DNA from: Nitriliruptoraceae bacterium
GTDB lineage: Bacteria; Actinomycetota; Nitriliruptoria; Nitriliruptorales; Nitriliruptoraceae
Length of the DNA stretch: 64,000 nucleotides
NCBI GenBank assembly: GCA_003565155.1
Contig: PXDB01000040.1
Location: forward strand, 62,001 to 126,000
Direction of reading: 5' to 3'
The notes under the pieces were generated by a model that was not told the DNA's origin, made no database searches, and saw nothing but the letters and a program-made list of their open reading frames with translations. The stretch's first letter is position 1, and each line of letters starts with the position of its first letter. Position numbers and translations under genes: made by a program. This document shows positions 1 through 7,375 of this stretch, one piece after another.

Positions 1-1
1 G

Positions 2-322
2 CTCGCCCCCTACGTCGCGTCCAAACACGCTGTGATGGGCCTGACCAAGTCGGTGGCGGCCGAGGTCGGCGCCATGGGCATCCGCGTGATGACCGTCAAT
101 CCGGGCCCGATCAGCACCGGCATGATGGATCGCATCGAGAAGGGCGTCGCCGGCGATGGCGACCAGGCCGCCGCGCACGAGCAGTTCACCGCCCTGACCC
201 CGATGGGGCGGTACGGGACGATGGACGAGGTCGCTTCCTACGTCTGCTTCCTGCTCAGCGATGAGGCGTCCTACATCTCCAGCGGACCGAACGTGGTCGA
301 CGGTGGTCTGACCGCGACCTGA
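2..322 (+). CDS. Short-chain dehydrogenase/reductase, C-terminal part (5' end outside window)
   Basis: The reading frame is open from base 2 and gives about 106 residues of a classical SDR oxidoreductase. The catalytic YxxxK motif is visible as YVASK (residues 4-8 of the visible part). It is followed by the helix with VMGLTKSVAAE, the motif VNPGPISTGM that follows the active site, and the C-terminal pattern ASYISSGPNVVDGGLTAT that ends almost all SDRs of the FabG type. The NAD(P)-binding N-terminal half and the catalytic Ser lie upstream of the window. Substrate cannot be predicted. A hairpin terminator candidate follows the stop. Confidence 0.9.
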   Translation, partial: LAPYVASKHAVMGLTKSVAAEVGAMGIRVMTVNPGPISTGMMDRIEKGVAGDGDQAAAHEQFTALTPMGRYGTMDEVASYVCFLLSDEASYISSGPNVVDGGLTAT

Positions 323-334
323 GCAGGCTGCGGA

Positions 335-359
335 GGGAACCGGGCCCCACCCGGTTCCC
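335..359 (+). terminator. Perfect 10-bp hairpin after the SDR gene
   Basis: GGGAACCGGG pairs with CCCGGTTCCC around a 5-nt loop (CCCCA), 12 nt after the SDR stop codon. There is no T-tract, which is common for high-GC actinobacterial terminators. Position and perfect pairing support a terminator role; this is inference. Confidence 0.55.
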
Positions 360-363
360 CACG

Positions 364-422
364 GAGCTCGAGCCTCCCACCGACCTACTCGTCCACGACC
401 CGCACGGTGGGACTTCGAGCTC
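364..422. repeat. Long imperfect inverted repeat
   Basis: Arms at 364-382 and 405-422. GAGCTCGA pairs with TCGAGCTC and TCCCACCG pairs with CGGTGGGA, separated by a 3/2-nt internal loop, with a 22-nt spacer. It lies just 5 bp after the terminator-like hairpin. The rest of 423-617 shows no convincing gene. It could be a second termination structure, a regulatory site for the gene at 618, or the trace of a small mobile element. Confidence 0.5.
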
Positions 423-617
423 AGCATGACCGTTCCGCTCCACCAGGCCCGCCGAAGCAACGGCAACGGACCGGTCATGTCGGTGCGACCCGCTCCTGGT
501 CATCGCACTATGCGGTCCTCGGCCCGAAGTACCACGCACCAGCAACGTGATCCGGTGTAGCCAGGGCGCTCGGCGGCTGGCAGCATCCGTCGCGTCGTTC
601 CGGGGGAGGGATCACTG

Positions 618-1007
618 ATGTCGACGCGTGGGTCACGGCCCGGAGACCGCGGTTCCTCGCAACGTCGTGATGTCGGGCTGACGCTGCCGTGGAGGGTCAA
701 GGCCGACCTGCTCGCCGCGGCCGGTGCCCGTGACTGGTCGGCAGGTGAGTGGGTGGTGGCCGCGGCTGCGGAGCACGGTCCGAAGCTGCTGGCGGCACTG
801 GGTCAGGTGGAGGTCCGTGGGCGGTTGCGGGTCGAGGATGCGGTCTTCACCGTGCTGTCCCTCACCACCGATGCGCGGGATGAGCTGGATGGCATGGCGA
901 TCGGCTGTGGGCTGAACCGCTCGGTCTTCGTCACCTCGGTGGCGAGGCTGGCACTGGGGGAGGAGCTGGAGGTCGTCGTCGACAGCCTCACCCCGGACTC
1001 GGCGTGA
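618..1007 (+). CDS. Small protein with two ribbon-helix-helix-like segments
   Basis: 129 residues; the start is an ATG preceded by GGGGGAGG about 7 nt upstream. I do not recognise a named family. Two segments look alike and both resemble an RHH DNA-binding unit (short strand, then helix-turn-helix): residues about 18-50 (VGLTLPWRVKADLLAAAGA, then a WSAGEWV turn-helix) and about 74-112 (FTVLSLTTDARDELDGMA, then a LNRSVFVTSVARLAL helix). If correct, this is a single-chain RHH dimer, a small transcriptional regulator. The neighbouring inverted repeats could be its sites. The RHH reading is inference from pattern only. Confidence 0.55.
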   Translation: MSTRGSRPGDRGSSQRRDVGLTLPWRVKADLLAAAGARDWSAGEWVVAAAAEHGPKLLAALGQVEVRGRLRVEDAVFTVLSLTTDARDELDGMAIGCGLNRSVFVTSVARLALGEELEVVVDSLTPDSA

Positions 1008-1306
1008 CGGGGACGGTGGACCAGGGCCGTCCTCACCGGGCACAGCGCGGCAACCTGGGCCGGAGGTCCCTGCTGCGGCACGACCGGATCGGATGCAGTG
1101 ACCATCGGTCCCGGACGTGTGTCTCAAAGTAACCTTCCGGCCGCACAGTGTGCGGTCTAGCGTGGGGTCCCGGGGGCGGTGAGCTGCATCACCCGCGGCT
1201 ACGGGTCGCTGCGCGATCCGGTGGTGGCGGTCGCTGACCCACCGGAGAGCGTGTGGCAGCGGGAGGCAGGGATCCCCGACCCCCCGAGCGGCAGGGAGGC
1301 AGCAGG
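1008..1306. promoter_or_regulatory. Intergenic region with promoter-embedded palindrome
   Basis: About 300 bases without a gene. At 1141-1155 there is a perfect 7-1-7 palindrome, CCGCACA-G-TGTGCGG, followed 2 nt later by TAGCGT (1158-1163), a -10-like hexamer of the type seen before many genes here. The palindrome therefore sits in the -35/-10 spacer, the usual place of an operator. Transcription would run toward the lipoprotein gene at 1307, leaving a leader of about 140 nt. Confidence 0.4.
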
Positions 1307-1669
1307 ATGGCAGCAGGCGGACTGCGTAAGCGTGACCGGCGTATCGCGGTGTGGTGGGTGTTCGGTGTGGCAGCCCTGCTGCTCGCCGGCTGTGACTTCG
1401 AGTTCTCGGTGTCCGCCGACGACACCGATTCGACCTTCGATGCCGAGCAGCTCGGTGGGGAGATCGCGGGGGATCTGTCGGCCCAACTCGGTGGCGGGTT
1501 CGAGGTGGAGTGCCCGGAGGACCAGCCGATGGAGCCGGGGTCGACCTTCGAGTGCGAGGCGGTGGACGAGGCCGGGCAGGTCGGCGTCATCGGGGTGACG
1601 CCGGTCGACGAGGACGGCAACGTCGAGTGGGAACTGCTCGAGGTCATCGATGACGGCGCGGGCGGCTAG
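1307..1669 (+). CDS. DUF4333 lipoprotein
   Basis: 120 residues. The ATG at 1307 is chosen over an in-frame ATG at 1253 because GGGAGG lies 8 nt upstream and the protein then starts directly with a lipoprotein signal: basic RKRDRR, hydrophobic core, lipobox LAGC with Cys29. The mature part is acidic and carries the DUF4333 pattern: a cysteine pair (ECPEDQP and TFECEAVDEAG, likely a disulfide) and the ending VTPVDEDGNVEWEL. It should be anchored on the outer face of the membrane. DUF4333 proteins are common in actinobacteria and of unknown function. Confidence 0.8.
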   Translation: MAAGGLRKRDRRIAVWWVFGVAALLLAGCDFEFSVSADDTDSTFDAEQLGGEIAGDLSAQLGGGFEVECPEDQPMEPGSTFECEAVDEAGQVGVIGVTPVDEDGNVEWELLEVIDDGAGG

Positions 1670-1771
1670 GACCAGGGCGCCGCTGCCGCCGCCGCTGTAT
1701 CGGCAGTTGCCGCGAGCGTCGACGGCCCCGGCAGCAGTATCGGTGTGCTGGGGGAGCCATCGGGCCGTCCG

Positions 1772-1829
1772 TGGCCCGTTCATGTACCCAACGCGGCGTC
1801 GAGGCCGGGTTGGTTTGCAGAACGGGCCA
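1772..1829. repeat. 10-bp perfect inverted repeat downstream of the DUF4333 gene
   Basis: TGGCCCGTTC (1772-1781) and GAACGGGCCA (1820-1829) with a 38-nt spacer. The left arm can alternatively pair upstream: CGGGCC (1761-1766) with GGCCCG (1773-1778). The two mutually exclusive hairpins lie between convergent genes (the DUF4333 gene on +, the Lgt paralogue on -), so a bidirectional terminator is the simplest reading. Confidence 0.45.
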
Positions 1830-1867
1830 TCCCTGGCCGCATCCGACGCTAGTTGACGTAATGTATC

Positions 1868-1898
1868 TTATGGGCGAGTAGTGTTATGGGCGAGTAGT
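1868..1898. repeat. Two tandem 16-bp-period direct repeats in an AT-rich patch
   Basis: TTATGGGCGAGTAGT occurs at 1868-1882 and again at 1884-1898. The surrounding 1850-1898 stretch (with TTGACG and AATGTATC) is clearly richer in A/T than the rest of the window. It lies just past the 3' end of the minus-strand Lgt paralogue. Function unknown; a protein-binding site or an old insertion scar are possible. Confidence 0.45.
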
Positions 1899-1921
1899 CG
1901 GGTCTCCGGTAGGAGGCCCGT

Positions 1922-2716
1922 TCACGGCGCTGTGGCCCGCTCGCGGCGGGCGACCAACAGGATGGCCAGCCCCAGGGCGGCGAGCAGGACCATCATCCGC
2001 GGATCGAGGACCGGCAGTGGGCCGCCGCTGCGCACGGACCAGACGGACCAGCGCAGCAGCAGGAACACGCTCCCGGCGGCCAGGATCGGCACACCCGGCG
2101 GTGCCGATCGGCGCAGCAGCAGCCACGCCACCGCGGCGGCGACGAGTGCCCCTGCCGCCTCGTAGAGCTGCGTCGGGTGCAGAGCCGGCATCTCGACCTC
2201 TGCGGAGACCAGGACGCTGTAGGGGTCGCGCGCTACCTCGGCGGTCCACGCGGGGCTGCCCGGTGGGTGGACGACCGCCCACGGCAGCTCGGTCGGCGTG
2301 CCGAAACAGCACCCGCGGGCGAAACAGCCACCGCGTACGCAGGCCAGCCCGAGCCCGCCTGCGACCGCGGTGAGGTCGCCGAGCTTCCAGGTGGGCAGCC
2401 CGAGCCAGCGGCTGCCCGGCACGGCGACGATCAGGCCACCGAGCAACCCCCCGGTCAGCGACAACCGGACGAACCGTAGGGTGAGGATCTCGGCAGGTGC
2501 CTGACGGTAGTGGTCGGGGTTGGCCACGACGTTGCCGAGCCGCGCTCCGGTCCACACCCCGAGCACGAGCACGCCGAGCAGCACGACCACCCGGCGCAGC
2601 TCGAGGTCCCGCCGGCGCGTCAGGAGCAGGGTGACGCCGACCGCGACCGCTGCACCCGCCAGATGTCCGAGCCGGTACGGCGGGACGGGTAGCTGGCCCA
2701 GCTCACCAGGGGTCAC
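1922..2716 (-). CDS. Lgt-family membrane protein with cysteine-substituted active-site motif
   Basis: 264 residues. The GTG start at 2716 overlaps the upstream stop as GTGA, fixing the start; a much longer open frame exists but is shadow. The protein has several hydrophobic segments and belongs to the prolipoprotein diacylglyceryl transferase superfamily: TGGLLGGL, then ACVRGGCFARGCCFGTPTE, PWAV, and the C-terminal signature HPTQLYE. True Lgt has His before GGL and an RxGNFxNxE block; here His is Thr, Asn is Cys, and the essential Glu position is Cys, while the Arg is kept. It is therefore probably not a working Lgt. It is translationally coupled to a large lipoprotein gene, which may be its partner. 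Confidence 0.8.
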   Translation of the reverse strand: MTPGELGQLPVPPYRLGHLAGAAVAVGVTLLLTRRRDLELRRVVVLLGVLVLGVWTGARLGNVVANPDHYRQAPAEILTLRFVRLSLTGGLLGGLIVAVPGSRWLGLPTWKLGDLTAVAGGLGLACVRGGCFARGCCFGTPTELPWAVVHPPGSPAWTAEVARDPYSVLVSAEVEMPALHPTQLYEAAGALVAAAVAWLLLRRSAPPGVPILAAGSVFLLLRWSVWSVRSGGPLPVLDPRMMVLLAALGLAILLVARRERATAP

Positions 2717-4746
2717 GGTGCCGCCTGCCAGGTCCCGTGGATGTCCAGCTCCACCGGCCCGGCCCCCGTCGGCGTGTCGATCCCGTTGACGGCGATGTCG
2801 GCCGGAACGATGGCGGTGCCGCGCAGGGAGCCGGACAGCCGGACCGTGTCGTCCTCCTGCGCCTGCGGCGTCCCGGTGAAGTCCAACGCGCCGGCCGGGT
2901 AGGCCACCGTGAAGCGGACCTCGTCCGCGCTCCATGACAGCGTCGAGGAGTCGGTGATCCGCTCGTCGGGCGTGACGATGACCGCATCGACCGTGCCGCC
3001 CCCGTCGTCGTCGGGGTGCAGGGTGAGCTCCAGCTGTGCCGGGGCGGCATCCGCCTCGTCGAGGTCGCACTGCTCCCCCGACTCGGCGACGAACACCTCG
3101 GTGATCTCCATCGTTCCGCGGTAGCTGCCGGAGAGGTCGAGGTCGGGTTCAGGGTCGAGGATGCCGCGATCCATCAGGGTCTGGCGGATGGCGTCGTCCT
3201 GTTGGCCGGGAGGAGCGTTGTAGGCGGCTTCGATGGCCCGTGCGACGTCGACGCTGGACAGCTCGATCTCCCACACGTTGTCCATGTCGGCCTGATCGGG
3301 GACGACGACCTGCCCGGCGATGCGTTGGACGCGGCGGACGGTGTCGAAGATGCGGCCAGTGAAGTGCTCCACCGAGTCGTTGAGCCCCTCGCGGTAGAGC
3401 GGGTTGGAGCTGGTGGGGCGCAGGTAGCGGTCCCCGAGGTGCTCCAAGATCTCGCGTTGGGCCTGTGCGATCTGGTCGAGTTCGGGTTGGCGTTCGATGA
3501 TGCCGTCGAAGCGTTCGCGGAGTTCGCGCAGGGCCTGGTCGCCGAGTTGGTTGCGGGTCTCGGTGTCGATGCGGTGGGTGGCGATGCCGTGTTGTGCCGC
3601 GTGGGCGGCGACGGCCTGGGCCTGGAGGAGTTCGCCCAGGCCACGCATCTGGGCGGTGAGCTGGTTCCAGTCGCCGGCGTCGACGTTGAGGCCGAACCGG
3701 CCGCCGTCGGCGCCGTCGCGGTAGGCGATGAAGGCGTTCTGGACCTGGCGGTCCTTCCAGACGTTGTTGATGACGTCGTCGATGACCTCTCGGCCGGTCT
3801 GGAACACGTTGGCCAGGGTGGAGACCACCGGCGTGTTCTCGACGATCCTGGTGCTGAGGTGTTCGAGGAGCTGTTGGGTGTCACCGCCGGTGGCGGCGTC
3901 AAGCGCGTCCACGTCGATGTCGGGGGTGTCGCGCAGCAGGGCGGCGAGATCGCTGTCGGCGTCGCCGAGGTGGTCGGTGACCGCGCCGGCGGTGTGGTCG
4001 GCGACCAGGCCGGTGAAGGCGTCGAGGTCCCCATCGTGGATGGCCTGGGCGAGGGATCCGCCGGGGATCTCGTCGAGGACCGCGCGGGTGATGATCTCGA
4101 TCGCGCGGCTGTCGGCGACCCCGACCGCGTCACGCATGATGGCGTCCACGGCGGCCTCGACCTGGGCGTCGTGGTCGTGAGCGGTGTAGCGTCGGACATA
4201 CTCCTCGAGGGTGTGGCGTTCGATGGCGTCCTCGGCCTGGCGTTGGCGCTGTACCCGTAGCGGGGTGAACCAGCTGAAGTGGTAGGTGCTGAAGGTCACC
4301 ATCCCGGTGTCGAGGTCGACCGCATCAGCGGGGTACAGGTGCCAGCCGTGGTCGGGGTGGAAGTAGCCGAACCACACCTCGCTGGTGGCGTCGACCTCGT
4401 CCGCATCGATCGGGATCCGCACCTCGGTGGGCAGCTGGCTGCGGGCAGCGGCACCGTCCACCTCGACGTGGATGCTGGGACCCACCGCCTCCGCCGCGTC
4501 GAGCGCACCGGGCACCTGATCACTGACCCGCAGTGACACCTCCGCATCCGCGTCGAAAGCTCCGTCCGCGACCTCGACCGCGACCCCATCCGCCGCCAGC
4601 AGCCCCCCTCCGGTGAGCGACACCGCGTCCCCTGCCGGTATCGCACCGCCGCCGGCGGCGTCGCCGTTGCCGGTGCAGCCAGCCACCAGCGCCACCAGGG
4701 CCAGCACCGTCACCGCGGCCAACGGCCAGCGCGCCACCCGCGACAC
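2713..4746 (-). CDS. Large lipoprotein with ZU5-like N-terminal domain
   Basis: 677 residues. The GTG start at 4746 is chosen because GGGGGAG lies 5 nt upstream and it opens directly into a lipoprotein signal with lipobox LVAGC (Cys24). After a short linker comes a beta-rich ZU5-like unit (GGLLAADGVAVEVADGAF, then PTEVRIPID and FGYFHPDHGWHLYPADAV, ending in a HFSWFTP strand). A long, mostly helical, acidic middle (about residues 175-520) is followed by a C-terminal beta-type region of about 120 residues (SGSYRGTMEITEVFVAES onward). No enzyme motif seen. The stop overlaps the start of the Lgt-like gene. Function unknown; secreted and membrane-anchored by prediction. Confidence 0.75.
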   Translation of the reverse strand: MSRVARWPLAAVTVLALVALVAGCTGNGDAAGGGAIPAGDAVSLTGGGLLAADGVAVEVADGAFDADAEVSLRVSDQVPGALDAAEAVGPSIHVEVDGAAARSQLPTEVRIPIDADEVDATSEVWFGYFHPDHGWHLYPADAVDLDTGMVTFSTYHFSWFTPLRVQRQRQAEDAIERHTLEEYVRRYTAHDHDAQVEAAVDAIMRDAVGVADSRAIEIITRAVLDEIPGGSLAQAIHDGDLDAFTGLVADHTAGAVTDHLGDADSDLAALLRDTPDIDVDALDAATGGDTQQLLEHLSTRIVENTPVVSTLANVFQTGREVIDDVINNVWKDRQVQNAFIAYRDGADGGRFGLNVDAGDWNQLTAQMRGLGELLQAQAVAAHAAQHGIATHRIDTETRNQLGDQALRELRERFDGIIERQPELDQIAQAQREILEHLGDRYLRPTSSNPLYREGLNDSVEHFTGRIFDTVRRVQRIAGQVVVPDQADMDNVWEIELSSVDVARAIEAAYNAPPGQQDDAIRQTLMDRGILDPEPDLDLSGSYRGTMEITEVFVAESGEQCDLDEADAAPAQLELTLHPDDDGGGTVDAVIVTPDERITDSSTLSWSADEVRFTVAYPAGALDFTGTPQAQEDDTVRLSGSLRGTAIVPADIAVNGIDTPTGAGPVELDIHGTWQAAP

Positions 4747-5049
4747 ACCCGCTCCCCCGTTCCGCCCCCTGCCCCGCATGTGCCGCACCCGCATGCTCGG
4801 CCTCCGCGCCGCACCGCCCACACGACCAGCCGCCGGAGGACCCCCGTCGCCCAGACAACGGCCGGGCACCCGGCCACCTCACCGTAGGGTTCGACCGGCA
4901 CTGCGCCGTAGGGACGGAGGACACCCGGCGCGGACGTTGGCCCCTGCGCCGGGTCCGCTTCCCCGCAGCGGGCCAGACCTTGGTCCTCTGAGCAGGTGTG
5001 CGTGCCCCGCTCCACCCGCCGGTCGACGTGGAGGGGGACCCTGTCGCGG
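4747..5049 (-). promoter_or_regulatory. Upstream region of the lipoprotein/Lgt-like operon
   Basis: 303 bases with no gene. On the minus strand TACGGT (4886-4881) is a plausible -10. Just downstream of it a compact hairpin, GGCCGGG-CA-CCCGGCC (4860-4875), would lie near the 5' end of the transcript, leaving a leader of roughly 125 nt before the GTG at 4746. No -35 match was convincing. Confidence 0.35.
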
Positions 5050-6507
5050 CTACTGCTGCCCACCGATCGGTGGACCCTGACGGGCGGCCCGGCGACGAGC
5101 GATCGCCATCAGGAGGACAGCGAGCGTCATGGCCGCTGCCACCACCGTCCAGGTCCACCCGAACCCGGCCGTCTCCGCCAGCCACCCCGCACCCAGCGGG
5201 AACAGCGCGCCTCCTGCCCCGAGCCCGGTCAGGATCGCGCCCGAGGCCTGGGCCGGCCTTCCCGGGACCAGCCGCGTGGCGGTCAGGAACACCAACCCCG
5301 TCCAGCCCCAGCCCGGCCCGATCATCAGTACCGCGCCGATCACCAGGAGGGTGATCGCCCACGGTCCCGCGCCCGCCGGCGTGGCGGCGAGGTCCACCTC
5401 ACCGGCCGCGACGTCCACGGCGACCGGCCCGGGACCGGCATGGCCGGCGACGGCCAGTGCAACCATGCCGAGCGCACCGGCGGCCAGCAGCGCGACGAGC
5501 AGGTCGAACACCGCCCGTGGGTGACGGTCCACCAGCCACCCCACGCCCAGTCGGATGCCGAGGTTGAGGATGGACGCGCCGGACAGCAGCGCGCCGGCTG
5601 CCGCGGCCCCGAGCCCGAGCAGCAGCCCCGTCGGCACGATGAAGGTCGCCACTGCTGCGCCGGCCCCACCGCCGACGCCGGCGGAGATGGCCAGCAGCAG
5701 CAGGGCGCGTGGCGCACCTGCCGGTGCGTGCGGTGGGTCCCCGTCCCCGGGAGGTGGGGTTCCCGTGGCGCCGCCACCGGCGGGTGCGGCGCCCGGCTGG
5801 TGGGTCGCGGTCGCCTCGGGGCCCCCCGCGTGCCCGAACGGGGGCGTCGGTGCGGGGGCAGGGGGGGCACCCTCGATCGCCTCGATGTCGCGTGGGACCA
5901 CCAGCGCCAGCCCCACCGCCAGCACCGCCACCACCAGGAAGGGCACCTGCCACCCGATGGCGGGTCCGAGGAGGGGCAGGGTGAAGCCGGCGGCCATCGA
6001 AGCGGTGGGGATCGCGGTCTCCTTCACCCCGAAGCCCATGCCCTGCCGGCGCCAGCCCACGGAGCCGGCGATCGTGCGGCCGATCGACGGGTCGGTGAAG
6101 GCCAGGCTCGCCCCGCCGAGGGCGAAGCCGACGAGCAGGTGCCAGCCCTCGGTGGCCAGCAGCCCGATCCCGGCGGCGGCCGTGCCGATGCCGAGCATGC
6201 CGATCCGGTAGCCGCGCCGGGACCCGATGCGGTCCACCGCCCGTCCACCCAGCAGCGCCAGCACGGACGCGGTCAGGAAGAACGCGGACACCGACGCACC
6301 GATGGCGCCGGGGCCGGCACCGAGGTCCTCGCCGATAGGCGCGGAGAGCGCGCCGACCAGGAAGGTCGGGAGCACGGCGAGCACCAGCGCCGCGACGACC
6401 ACGCGCATCGCCCGTGGTGGCAGGGCGTGGGCGGGCGGCCGTCGGTGTGGCGGCGTGCGATCGCCGCTGTCCGCGGTGGCCGGTGTCCGGCCGGGTGGAT
6501 CGGTCAT
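5050..6507 (-). CDS. MFS transporter
   Basis: 485 residues with about 12 hydrophobic segments in two halves. The loop after TM2 has the MFS signature GGRAVDRIGSRRGYR. The central loop (about residues 190-265) is low-complexity, rich in Pro, Gly and Ala. The second half repeats the fold with GVGWLVDRHPRAVFD. The periplasmic-facing insert PGPVAVDVAAGEVDLAATPAG is unusual. Substrate not predictable; the family includes drug, sugar and nitrate/cyanate carriers. It follows an ABC-2 permease gene by only 10 nt, so it is probably the last gene of that efflux operon. Confidence 0.85.
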   Translation of the reverse strand: MTDPPGRTPATADSGDRTPPHRRPPAHALPPRAMRVVVAALVLAVLPTFLVGALSAPIGEDLGAGPGAIGASVSAFFLTASVLALLGGRAVDRIGSRRGYRIGMLGIGTAAAGIGLLATEGWHLLVGFALGGASLAFTDPSIGRTIAGSVGWRRQGMGFGVKETAIPTASMAAGFTLPLLGPAIGWQVPFLVVAVLAVGLALVVPRDIEAIEGAPPAPAPTPPFGHAGGPEATATHQPGAAPAGGGATGTPPPGDGDPPHAPAGAPRALLLLAISAGVGGGAGAAVATFIVPTGLLLGLGAAAAGALLSGASILNLGIRLGVGWLVDRHPRAVFDLLVALLAAGALGMVALAVAGHAGPGPVAVDVAAGEVDLAATPAGAGPWAITLLVIGAVLMIGPGWGWTGLVFLTATRLVPGRPAQASGAILTGLGAGGALFPLGAGWLAETAGFGWTWTVVAAAMTLAVLLMAIARRRAARQGPPIGGQQ

Positions 6508-6517
6508 GGCTGCCGCC

Positions 6518-7375
6518 TCAGGTGATGCGCCGGTAGCGGCGCACCGACAGCGGGATCACGACCGCCAGGAGCCCCGTGGACCACGCCAGGGTCCGCAGCA
6601 CCGGACCTGCCACCTCGCCGCCGATGGACAGGGCACGGGCGGCATCCGCCGCGTGGGTCAGCGGGCTCGCGGAGGCGAAGGCCGCCATCCAGGCAGGCAT
6701 GGTCTCCGGCGGGACGAACACCGAGGACGCGAACACCAGGGGGAAGATCAGCACGAAGCCCGCCGTCTGCGCGGCCTCCGCGCCCGGTACCAGCAGTGCC
6801 AGGTAGGTGAACAGCCAGCTCATCAGGTAGCCGAACAGCCCGACGATGGCGACGGCACCCAGCGCAGACAAGAGCCCCTCGGTGAACCGGAAACCGATGG
6901 CGTAGCCCACGACGATCATCAGCAGGAGCACCGACAGGGAGCGGACCAGATCGGCCAGGGTGCGGCCGGCCAGCACCGCGGAGCGCGACATCGGTAGGGA
7001 CCGGAAGCGGTCCACCACCCCGCGCTCGAGGTCTTCCGCGAGCCCCACGGCGGTCTGCACCGACCGGAAGGCGGCGGAGTGGATGAACAACCCCGGCAGC
7101 AGGAAGGCGATGTAGGTCATGCCCTCTGGCAGCGCGTCCCCGGCGATGCCCCCGAACACGAAGGAGAACAGCACCACGAACATCACGGGCTGGATGGTGG
7201 AGAAGACCAGCAGGCGCGGTTGGCGCACGTAGTGGCGCAGGTTGCGCTTGGTCACGGTCCAGGTGTCCCGGGTCCCCCAGTACAGGGTGCTGAGGCGCCC
7301 ACCGGGCGGCGGCGGCGCGAGCGTGTGGGCCGGGGCGGCGTCGCCGGCCGTGGGGTCGGTCATCAGGGTGCTCAC
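6518..7375 (-). CDS. ABC-2 type transporter permease (DrrB-like)
   Basis: 285 residues with six hydrophobic segments. The GTG start at 7375 shares GTGA with the stop of the ATPase gene and has AGGAGGT 3 nt upstream. Family features of ABC-2 exporters: TVTKRNLRHYVRQPRLLVF before TM1, IQPVMFVVLFSFVFGG, the LERGVVDRFRSLPMSR loop, and FVPPETMPAWMAAFASASPLTHAADAAR near the C-terminus. Together with the ATPase it should form an exporter of the daunorubicin-resistance type for drugs or lipids. Substrate unknown. Confidence 0.9.
   Translation of the reverse strand: MSTLMTDPTAGDAAPAHTLAPPPPGGRLSTLYWGTRDTWTVTKRNLRHYVRQPRLLVFSTIQPVMFVVLFSFVFGGIAGDALPEGMTYIAFLLPGLFIHSAAFRSVQTAVGLAEDLERGVVDRFRSLPMSRSAVLAGRTLADLVRSLSVLLLMIVVGYAIGFRFTEGLLSALGAVAIVGLFGYLMSWLFTYLALLVPGAEAAQTAGFVLIFPLVFASSVFVPPETMPAWMAAFASASPLTHAADAARALSIGGEVAGPVLRTLAWSTGLLAVVIPLSVRRYRRIT

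Noticed and set aside
3016-4260. Long plus-strand open frame opposite the large lipoprotein
   Set aside because: It mirrors the codon pattern of the minus-strand gene in a high-GC sequence, has no ribosome binding site and no recognisable domain; the minus-strand gene has a lipoprotein signal and coupled start.
4996-6525. Long plus-strand open frame opposite the MFS transporter
   Set aside because: Composition is a shadow of the membrane protein on the minus strand; no homology features.
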